Source: Spirochaetaceae bacterium | GTDB taxonomy: Bacteria; Spirochaetota; Spirochaetia; SZUA-6; Bin103 | Assembly (NCBI GenBank): GCA_026710565.1 | Contig: JAPOQV010000485.1 | Location: forward strand, 1 to 20,983 | Length of the DNA: 20,983 nucleotides | Direction of reading: 5' to 3' | Part shown: positions 15,428-20,983 of the stretch, in pieces | How positions within the stretch are numbered: position 1 is the first letter of the stretch | How the letters are laid out: the number at the start of each line of letters is the position of its first letter | Program-made: the position numbers and the translations under genes | Notes under the pieces: model-generated | The model's input: the letters and a program-made list of their open reading frames with translations, nothing else | What the model was told of the DNA's origin: nothing | The model's database searches: none

Positions 15428-16533
15428 TCAAGGCGATCACCATGCCCAAGTGGGGGCTGAGCATGACCGAGGGCGTGGTGGGCGACTGGCTGGTGACAGA
15501 GGGCGATGCGCTGGCGTCCGGCGCCGAGGTGGTGCTGGTCGATACGGAGAAGATCTCCGGTGCCGTGGAGGCGGCCGATGCCGGCACCCTGCGCCGCGCC
15601 GTGGCCGCGACCGGCGACACCCTGCCGGTGGGCGCGCTGCTTGGAGTGATCGCCGAAGCCGAGGTACCCGACGCGGACATCGACGCCTTCGTTCAGCGGT
15701 TTCAGGCGAGCTTCGTGCCCGAGGAGACGGGCGCCGAAGAAGCCGGCGACCAGATCGAGACGGTCCAGGTCGGCGAGTTGTCGATCGCCTTCGCGCGCCA
15801 GGGGTCCGCCGCCCGGACGGCCGTCCTGCTGCACGGCTTCGGCGGCGATCTCGACAACTGGCTGTTCAATCACCTCGCGCTGAGCTCGAACCGTACGGTG
15901 ATTGCGCTGGACCTCCCCGGACACGGCCGCTCCACGAAGGCGGTGGGCGACGGCAGCTTCGCGTCCATGGCGGAGGTCGTGCACGACACGGTGCGGGAGC
16001 TGGGCGTGACGGAGGCCGACCTGGTCGGCCACTCCATGGGAGGGGCGATCGCCCTGCAGCTTGCCCGAGCGCAGCCGCGGCTCGTCTGCTCGCTGACCCT
16101 GCTCGCGAGCGCCGGCCTCGGCCCGGAGATCAACGCCGACTACCTGCAGGGATTCACCCGCAGTCGCAGCCGCCGTGAGCTCAAGCCGCACGTCGGGCAG
16201 CTCTTCGGCGATGCATCGCTGGTCACCCGCCAGCTGGTCGAGGACCTGCTCAAGTACAAGCGGCTCGACGGGGTGCAGGAATGCCTGGAGACGCTGGCAG
16301 GCCGGCTCACCGACACCGGCGATCGGGCCGAACACGCCCGCCGCATCATCGACGCCGTCTCCACCCTGGTGATCTGGGGCGCGGACGACCGCATCATCCC
16401 GGCCGGCCACGCCCGCGACCTGCCGAATCAGGACCGGGTGCACATCCTCGAGGACACCGGTCACATGCTGCAGATGGAGCGCGCCTCCGAGGTCAATCGC
16501 CTGATCACCGCCTTCTGGAACGACCAGGACTGA
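15424..16533 (+). CDS. acoC: AcoC-type E2: lipoyl domain fused to an alpha/beta hydrolase
   Basis: This 369-residue protein has two domains. Residues 1-80 are a biotinyl-lipoyl domain (MPKWGLSMTEG at 7-17) with the lipoylated lysine K43 in DTEKISG. Residues from about 115 to the end are an alpha/beta hydrolase fold: LLHGFGG (135-141), nucleophile S204 in GHSMGG, D321 or D322 in GADDRIIP and H347 in DTGHMLQ. The usual catalytic acyltransferase domain and peripheral subunit-binding domain of 2-oxo-acid dehydrogenase E2 are absent, which is exactly the architecture of AcoC from Cupriavidus and Pseudomonas acetoin systems. It should take acetyl groups from AcoAB and form acetyl-CoA. No E3 gene follows; the next gene is on the other strand. 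Confidence 0.92.
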   Translation: MIKAITMPKWGLSMTEGVVGDWLVTEGDALASGAEVVLVDTEKISGAVEAADAGTLRRAVAATGDTLPVGALLGVIAEAEVPDADIDAFVQRFQASFVPEETGAEEAGDQIETVQVGELSIAFARQGSAARTAVLLHGFGGDLDNWLFNHLALSSNRTVIALDLPGHGRSTKAVGDGSFASMAEVVHDTVRELGVTEADLVGHSMGGAIALQLARAQPRLVCSLTLLASAGLGPEINADYLQGFTRSRSRRELKPHVGQLFGDASLVTRQLVEDLLKYKRLDGVQECLETLAGRLTDTGDRAEHARRIIDAVSTLVIWGADDRIIPAGHARDLPNQDRVHILEDTGHMLQMERASEVNRLITAFWNDQD

Positions 16534-16634
16534 CGGCGCGCCGATCGCGAGTGGATGGGCATCAGGACCTGAGAGCCGACCACGGGCCGCTTGATCCTGG
16601 AGAGGATGACTCTTGGGCCTTCCACCACGCAGTC

Positions 16635-17140
16635 CTACCAGCGGCGGGCGGCGAGGAGATCCGACACGAGTGCAATAAACGAAGCGGAGATCACGTCTGC
16701 CTCATCGCTGGGGCCGGCCGCGCGGATCGCCATGCCGATGCCCTTCGCGTCTGGGCTACCGAACAACGGCGCGAGCTTGGACACCGCTTCGTCCGTGACC
16801 TTCACGCTGACCGCGTGGTCCGCAAGGTCCGCCAAGCGTGCCGCGAGCGTCGCCGTGTCAGCGGCCCGCAGGAGACGCAGGACATCGAGCGCGTCCTTGT
16901 CTGCAACCCGGTCACCGGCGCGCTCAGCGATCTTTATGGACCTTGGACACGAGCAGCGCGGCCGGCCCAGCGACGAGCATCGCGACTGATCGGCGTCGGT
17001 CGTGTGTGGGGCGGTCGCGACGAAATCCGCATCGCCAGTGTGCACATAGACGGCCTGAGCGCCGACGAGCACGACGGCGCCGAGCTGTTCGGCCAGCGCC
17101 TCGGCGGCATCGAGCAGCGCAGTGCGGGCGCGTACGTACA
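16635..17140 (-). pseudogene. Decayed nucleotidyltransferase (AbiEii-like), partner of the AbiEi-like regulator
   Basis: On the minus strand, just after the AbiEi-like regulator stop, the frame reads DPDLYVRARTALLDAAEALA, then VVLVGAQAVYVHTGDADF and TTDAD, which is the start of a nucleotidyltransferase domain (G-x-x-A-V then T-D-A-D). Right after this, near 16980-16992, the frame changes: the next recognisable family segment, AMLVAGPAALLVSKVHK, is in a different frame, and an extra base in the AAA at 16933-16935 returns to the original frame for KIAERAGDRVADKDALDVLRL. The middle of the protein appears to be deleted. A 145-codon frame from a GTG at 17072 remains open, but with a nonsense join, so the product is probably non-functional. 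The natural start upstream is unclear. Confidence 0.65.
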
Positions 17141-17142
17141 GG

Positions 17143-18222
17143 TCAGGATCGCCAGACCCGCTCGTTCTTCTCCATCCAGCTCAGTACTTCCTCACCCTGC
17201 GAAGGTTCCCGACCCGGCCCTGTCAGAAGGTCCGCGGCGAGATGGCTGGGAGCGACGCACCGAAGGCCGTCGCGGTCGACCGCCCGATCAAAGACGACAG
17301 GGTCGAGAGGCTCGAGAATCATCACGTTGGCGCCGGTTTCGATCTCGCGGAGATCCAGATGGTCGATAAACTCGATCGCGTCGATGACGTAGACGGCCGC
17401 CTGTCTGGCGGGCGCGATGGGGTCGAATCGCTGGGCGGCGAAAGCGCCGGTAGCGACGTACGCGAGCTTCGTCTCGCGGAGCTTCCTTCCGAGGACCGGC
17501 AGTCCCCGTGGCTCGAGTGCCATCGTTGGCGTGTTCGAAACCGTTTGGTCGTAGTCCTCAATCCACCGCCGAATCGCGCCTTGCCAATCGACAGCCGATA
17601 CGGCTCCGCGCATACGGGTCACGATGGCTTCCCGTTCGAGCAAGTCCAGCACGCGCGACAAGGTGGGAGCCGACACGCTGGTCGACTGGGACAGCTCTCG
17701 GACACCGTACGGGGGGGGAGTGTCGATGATGGCCCTCACGGCACGTGCAGCACCGCGGCCCCGCAGCGACTGGAGCCTGTGATCCCTTGGCCAGGGATCA
17801 CGATCGACCCCCTCGGCAGAAATGAACAGCCCCGGCGTGGAAGCTTCGACACGAACATTACCCGTGGTGTCGACGTAGCCGACGCCGCGCTCGCGAAGGA
17901 GGGCACGGGCTCGGGGGGAGAGGTAGGAGGCTGCTACGACACGTACCGCCCGAGGCAACGCGCCGGCCGTGATCGCGGAGATCTGCTCGATCGCCTGGAG
18001 GACGCCACGTGGTTCCAGAGTTCGCTTGATCTCGATGGCAAGGACCGCGGTTGCGCCCATGGGCGACGTAATCTCGGCCAGCAGGTCCACGCGGTAGCGA
18101 CCGGCCGGCGCTTCGGTCCGGGCGTGAATTGACCAGCCGGACGGAATTCGTTCAGCCAGAGCTCGCTCGACATGACGCGCGACCTGTGTCGCGGTCGGTG
18201 GCTGTTTCTCCGGTAGAGGCAT
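17143..18222 (-). CDS. AbiEi-like winged-helix regulator/antitoxin of a type IV TA-like pair
   Basis: This 359-residue protein has an N-terminal PD-(D/E)xK-like segment (RVDLLAEI at 44-51, LAIEIKR at 61-67), then AASYLSPRARALLRERGVGY (97-116), TGNVRV (120-125) and RDPWP (141-145). A winged helix lies at about 170-205 (PYGVRELSQSTSVSAPTLSR, then VLDLLEREAIVTR), and the C-terminal half ends ILEPLDPVVFDRAV and HLAADLLTGPGREPSQGEEV. I recognise this layout from a family usually annotated with the AbiEi antitoxin domain and encoded directly before a nucleotidyltransferase, as here. The start has AAGGAG seven bases upstream. A run of eight C on the coding strand (17711-17718) at the start of the winged helix is prone to slippage. 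A nested palindrome upstream suggests autorepression. A role as nuclease is possible but not shown. Confidence 0.7.
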   Translation of the reverse strand: MPLPEKQPPTATQVARHVERALAERIPSGWSIHARTEAPAGRYRVDLLAEITSPMGATAVLAIEIKRTLEPRGVLQAIEQISAITAGALPRAVRVVAASYLSPRARALLRERGVGYVDTTGNVRVEASTPGLFISAEGVDRDPWPRDHRLQSLRGRGAARAVRAIIDTPPPYGVRELSQSTSVSAPTLSRVLDLLEREAIVTRMRGAVSAVDWQGAIRRWIEDYDQTVSNTPTMALEPRGLPVLGRKLRETKLAYVATGAFAAQRFDPIAPARQAAVYVIDAIEFIDHLDLREIETGANVMILEPLDPVVFDRAVDRDGLRCVAPSHLAADLLTGPGREPSQGEEVLSWMEKNERVWRS

Positions 18223-18245
18223 GGGGTCTCCTTCGCTGCCAAGCT

Positions 18246-18300
18246 TGTTTCACCTAATGTAGTGTTTCGCTGTACGGGAAACAATCCATTAAATGAAACA
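18246..18300 (-). promoter_or_regulatory. Nested palindromic operator overlapping the AbiEi-like promoter
   Basis: The outer arms at 18246-18259 (TGTTTCACCTAATG) and 18287-18300 (CATTAAATGAAACA) are inverted repeats with 12 of 14 matches. The inner arms TGTTTC (18263-18268) and GAAACA (18278-18283) form a second perfect inverted repeat, giving four TGTTTC half-sites. On the minus strand a promoter sits inside: TTGTTT (18279-18284), 17 bases, TACATT (18256-18261). The regulator ATG is at 18222. The arrangement is typical of an autoregulated promoter bound by two dimers; the bound protein is inferred. Confidence 0.7.
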
Positions 18301-18359
18301 CTCACCCCTATACCAAAGCCCCAACGGGGCGGCCACGCAGCGGGACCGTTCATGCCACG

Positions 18360-18578
18360 TCGACCTCTACGCTCGCACCCCACCCGGGCCACCACCGCCC
18401 GACGGCCAAGTCCGACGGACTCGCCTCGCTGCACGAGCCGCCGTGCGTGGGCGCGGGCCTGCTCGTCGAGGACGAGGCCGACATGCGTCTGCCACCGCGA
18501 CGCCACCTGTTCCAGCACCGCGTCGCCCTGTCCCCCTTGATGAGCCATATCGGACCGGACCGGAGAGAAGAAGCTCAT
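18360..18578 (-). pseudogene. Coding-like relic overlapping the Xre gene stop (ATGA)
   Basis: An ATG at 18578 overlaps the stop of the Xre-type gene by four bases and opens a frame reading MSFFSPVRSDMAHQGGQG, then DAVLEQVASRWQTHVGLVLD and EQARAHARRLVQRGE. Third positions are GC-rich for about 70 codons, as in the real genes here. After that the composition changes and the only in-frame stop is at 17934, which would run through the operator and 290 bases into the regulator gene. The most likely reading is a truncated or frameshifted second gene of the Xre operon. I do not recognise a family. Confidence 0.3.
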
Positions 18579-19003
18579 CCGCTCTCGCTGGTCGCGCCGC
18601 AAGGACCTGCCCCCGCTTCGCCACCAATGAATTCAAGCACCGCGTTCTGTCCGAGAGCCCTCGCCCACTCGCGTACGAACTCCACCGTCGGGTTGCTGGT
18701 GAAGCGCTCGGCCTGGGCGATCGCCTGCTGCGTGCGGCCGAGTCGAGCCGCGAGCGTGCGCTGGCTAAAGCCGGCGGTCTCTCGCGCCTCGCGTAGCAGA
18801 TAGCCCGGCGGATCGGCCTCCCAGGGCGGGACTCTTCCCCATCTGCGCAGCGCCTTCCATTCTTCGTACGCCCGAGGCTTTCGGCGGCTCAAGCGCGTCC
18901 GCGGCAACGCAGGGCGCGCAGGCGGAGCCACGCAACGCTTCATGGCAGCCACTCGATCGGGCCCATCAGGTCTCGCGGCCACGTTCTCCAGAGATTGCTC
19001 CAC
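18575..19003 (-). CDS. Xre-family helix-turn-helix regulator, antitoxin-like
   Basis: The protein is 142 residues from a GTG at 19003, or 122 residues from an ATG at 18943. The C-terminal part holds a clear helix-turn-helix: GYLLREARETAGFSQRTLAA at about 67-86, RLGRTQQAIAQAERFTSNPT at about 87-106, then VEFVREWARALGQNAVLEFI. The N-terminal 60 residues are basic and proline-rich without a known domain. HTH proteins of this size and ending often act as antitoxins or small repressors. A strong promoter with a palindrome lies immediately upstream, with its predicted transcript start only a few bases before the GTG, so translation may be leaderless or start at 18943. No clear toxin gene is next to it; a relic follows downstream. 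Confidence 0.72.
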   Translation of the reverse strand: MEQSLENVAARPDGPDRVAAMKRCVAPPARPALPRTRLSRRKPRAYEEWKALRRWGRVPPWEADPPGYLLREARETAGFSQRTLAARLGRTQQAIAQAERFTSNPTVEFVREWARALGQNAVLEFIGGEAGAGPCGATSESG

Positions 19004-19042
19004 AATTCATATATTGTATCGATCTCCAGCGGGACAGTGCAA
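19002..19042 (-). promoter_or_regulatory. Strong promoter and palindromic operator of the Xre gene
   Basis: On the minus strand TTGCAC (19037-19042), 18 bases, then TACAAT (19013-19018) make one of the best sigma-70-like promoters in the window. The interrupted palindrome ACAAT-N6-ATTGT at 19002-19017 overlaps the -10 element and the start site and is a natural operator for the HTH protein. The local A+T richness stands out against the surrounding DNA. Confidence 0.6.
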
Positions 19043-19072
19043 CCGCGGATGTCCCCGCCGCGAACCGCTGGT

Positions 19073-19846
19073 CTACAGGTGGGCGCGCAGAAACCGCAGG
19101 ACGTCCGCCTCCCGGACGAACTGCTTGCGCTCGCCGGGGTAGGCGGCGTTCATGGCGAAGTGGCCGTCGGACACCTCCAGCAGCTCGGGCGTGTGGCCGG
19201 CGCCCCGGAGCGCCGCGAACATGCTCCGCGACTGGGTTGCCGGCACCACCGCGTCCTCCGTGCCGTGGATCAACAGCATCGGCGGCACGTGCGAATGCAC
19301 GTGGTGGAGCGGAGACGCGGCTCGATAGGCGTCGGGATCCTCGGCCGGAGCGGCTCCCATGAAGTCGGCCGCCGTGGTGCTCGCCGGTATCAGCCGCGCC
19401 AGCTCGTGGTGCCAGGCGGCCATGTCCATCACTCCCGCGTACGAGATCGCCGCCCGAATCGAGCAGATCCCGCGCTCCTCCCCGGTCGCCCGCGTGGCCA
19501 GCAGCGACACCAGGTGGCCTCCCGAGGAGCAGCCGAACAGCGCGCACCGCCGCCGGTCCAGCCCGTGTTCGGCGCCCCGATCGTGCAACCAGCGGAGCAG
19601 GTGCACCACGTCCCGGTACGCTCCCGGAAACCGCGCCGTGCTCGCCGGCCGATAGGAGCAGAGCACCAGCCCCACCCCGAGCGGGCGCAGGCGCTCCCAG
19701 CACCAGTCGTAGGAGCGGCGGTCGCCGTTCTCCCAGCCGCCGCCGTGAATGCCCACCACGACCGGATGCGGCCCGGCGCCCGCGGGCAACCGCACGCTGA
19801 CCACGCCGCGCTCGCCGATCGCCGGATTGGTCTGAATCTCGATCAT
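19073..19846 (-). CDS. Alpha/beta hydrolase, BD-FAE/HSL-like esterase
   Basis: This 257-residue esterase has the HGGGW oxyanion motif (34-38), nucleophile S108 in FGCSSGG, D198 in HGTEDAVVP and H229 in SDGHFAMN, so the triad is complete. The length and the HGGGW motif match the small carbohydrate- or kynurenine-formamide-type esterases (BD-FAE and related). There is no signal peptide, so it acts in the cytoplasm. The start at 19846 gives a protein beginning MIEIQTNPAIGERG; the ribosome site is weak (GGA three bases upstream). It lies 20 bases after the stop of the second propeller protein on the same strand, so the two are probably co-transcribed and may act on the same acylated carbohydrate. 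Confidence 0.85.
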   Translation of the reverse strand: MIEIQTNPAIGERGVVSVRLPAGAGPHPVVVGIHGGGWENGDRRSYDWCWERLRPLGVGLVLCSYRPASTARFPGAYRDVVHLLRWLHDRGAEHGLDRRRCALFGCSSGGHLVSLLATRATGEERGICSIRAAISYAGVMDMAAWHHELARLIPASTTAADFMGAAPAEDPDAYRAASPLHHVHSHVPPMLLIHGTEDAVVPATQSRSMFAALRGAGHTPELLEVSDGHFAMNAAYPGERKQFVREADVLRFLRAHL

Positions 19847-19866
19847 CGTCCGGTGGCGCCCTGCGG

Positions 19867-20983
19867 CTATCGGTCCGCCGGAGCCCCCTCGCCTGACTCT
19901 CCTGCCTGCATGAACGAGTACAACCGCGCGCGGTCGAGGGAGAACTTCAAGCGGATCGCCTGGCCGCGCAGCTCGTCCAGCCGGGCGTGCTGGCGCCAGG
20001 TGACCCGTTGCCGCACCGAGTCGCCGTCGATCACGGCGCAGTCCGCGCGGCCGAGACCGGGCTTCTGCACGCCGTCCGCGCCCAGCACGGCCACGGAGAT
20101 CGCCCCTCCCCGCGCCGCCGCGTTCACGTACAGCGCGCCGCCTTCGCACTGAAACGGCCTGGTCACCACCATCCCGCCGTCCGACTCCGCGGAGAGCGAC
20201 ACGAATCCGTCCCGGCGCAGCTTGGCCAGGCAGATCGGCCCGCTGCGGCCGGTGATGCCGTGCTCCAGGGCGCACGTCGAGTAGTAGAACCAGAGCTCGT
20301 CCCCCACGGAGACCGGGGCGCGCGCGGCGTAGATCTCGCCAGCGTCGATGCTGCCGGGGGGGCCGTTGGGGAGGAACGGCTGGCGGTCGCAGGCGCGCTG
20401 CCAGTGCACGCCGTCACGGCTCACCGTGAGCTGGACGTCCACCCGGCCGGTGAACCGGATCTGCGGTTCCTCCGGGGGCGCGTGCAGCACCAGGAGCTGG
20501 CCGAGGTAGAGCCCCTCGTAGATGAACACGGGCATGCCGTAGAACTCGGTTCCCGGAGGATCCTGCGCGTCGGGCTCAAGCACCTCCTCCGGATCGCTCC
20601 AGGTGACGAAGTCGGGGCTCACCGCGCGCCCGATGCGCCGCGTCCGGTTGCCCTCGTGCACCGACGGGCGGCAGTAACCGACGAAGCAGCCGTGGCGTTC
20701 GTCCCAGCCCAGCAGCGCGTGGGTGTCGCTGGAGCGCCGGATCACCGGATTGCCGGCGTACTTGGTCCAGCTCAGACCGTCCGGGGAGAAGGCCACCGAC
20801 ACGCCGTCGCCCATGTTCGGCGTCCCCGCGGGGTCTCGTGCCTCGAAGAACAGCGACTTGTAGCGGCGCTCGGGATCCTCTTCCCGCGCGTCCTCGATGA
20901 CGTTGGCGTAGGCGGCGTCGACGAGCACCAGGTTGTTGACCCGCGACCCGCCGGCCTCCACCAGCCCCCGGCTGGGCCGCGCC
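19867..20983 (-). CDS. Five-bladed beta-propeller glycosidase-like protein (copy 2, N-terminus outside the window)
   Basis: The frame is open to the right window edge, and the homology begins before the GTG at 20961 (ARPSRGLVEAGGSRVNN aligns with the PELDIVEIAGSRANN region of copy 1), so the true start, about 105 residues earlier, is beyond the window. Shared landmarks in order are SPDGLSW, FYGMPVFIYEGLYLGQLLVL, SRDGVHW, LRRDGFVS, RPFQCEGGALYVNA, a VTWRQHARLDELRGQAIRLK segment and LYSF near the end. Copy 1 has the equivalents at similar spacing. The tail after LYSF adds about 15 residues ending APADR. It probably forms an operon with the downstream esterase. Function is inferred only from the propeller-glycosidase resemblance. 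Confidence 0.75.
   Translation of the reverse strand, partial: ARPSRGLVEAGGSRVNNLVLVDAAYANVIEDAREEDPERRYKSLFFEARDPAGTPNMGDGVSVAFSPDGLSWTKYAGNPVIRRSSDTHALLGWDERHGCFVGYCRPSVHEGNRTRRIGRAVSPDFVTWSDPEEVLEPDAQDPPGTEFYGMPVFIYEGLYLGQLLVLHAPPEEPQIRFTGRVDVQLTVSRDGVHWQRACDRQPFLPNGPPGSIDAGEIYAARAPVSVGDELWFYYSTCALEHGITGRSGPICLAKLRRDGFVSLSAESDGGMVVTRPFQCEGGALYVNAAARGGAISVAVLGADGVQKPGLGRADCAVIDGDSVRQRVTWRQHARLDELRGQAIRLKFSLDRARLYSFMQAGESGEGAPADR

Noticed and set aside
16534..16634. Space between acoC and the decayed nucleotidyltransferase as a terminator
   Set aside because: Only the short GC-rich palindrome GGCGCGCC is present, with no stem-loop followed by a T-run. I see nothing else in this stretch.
17122..18132. 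Plus-strand frame opposite the AbiEi-like regulator
   Set aside because: The minus-strand frame carries the conserved motifs, promoter and ribosome site; this one has none.
1..20983. CRISPR array, tRNA or rRNA genes, insertion sequence or prophage
   Set aside because: No regularly spaced repeats, cloverleaf or ribosomal sequences, transposase or phage structural motifs were seen on either strand.

Overview
The window is high-GC bacterial DNA, densely coding on both strands. The carbohydrate transporter (two permeases of the LplB and YtcP type plus a large binding protein, with no ATPase gene beside them) is a layout common in Spirochaetota and in some Bacillota. Together with the phytanoyl-CoA dioxygenase, CobW, M19-like and amidohydrolase genes it suggests an uncultured, possibly marine or host-associated spirochaete-like heterotroph. 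This assignment is an inference; no rRNA or tRNA gene is present to test it.

Region 1 (1-3755, minus strand) is a sugar ABC transporter operon read from right to left: LplB-type permease, YtcP-type permease, secreted solute-binding protein, strong intergenic hairpins, then the first 44 codons of an unrecognised gene cut by the window edge. Region 2 (3876-7333, plus strand) diverges from it and carries a five-bladed-propeller glycosidase-like protein, an amidohydrolase of the ACMSD type and an unusual M19 dipeptidase-like protein. Region 3 (7350-8864, minus) is a TIM-barrel glycosidase-like protein with a C-terminal beta-rich domain. Regions 1 to 3 look like one uptake and catabolic locus for a carbohydrate or glycoconjugate. 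A second copy of the propeller protein lies at the right end of the window (19867 to the edge), next to a small esterase, so this theme recurs.

Region 4 (8965-9446, plus) is a small overlapping gene pair that looks like a BrnT-type toxin and its antitoxin. Region 5 (9463-10506, minus) is an alpha/beta hydrolase. Region 6 (10631-16533, plus) is a tightly packed six-gene run: a CobW GTPase, a phytanoyl-CoA dioxygenase-like enzyme, then acoX, acoA, acoB and acoC of the acetoin dehydrogenase system. Neighbours overlap by a few bases or are separated by at most 12. No dihydrolipoamide dehydrogenase (E3) is encoded here.

Region 7 (about 16635-19018, minus) is a toxin-antitoxin or defence patch. 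It has an intact AbiEi-like winged-helix regulator controlled by a promoter embedded in a nested palindrome, a decayed nucleotidyltransferase (AbiEii-like) partner carrying an internal deletion plus a one-base shift, an Xre-type regulator with its own strong promoter and operator, and a coding-like relic in the ATGA overlap downstream of it. This patch separates the aco operon from the second catabolic cluster.
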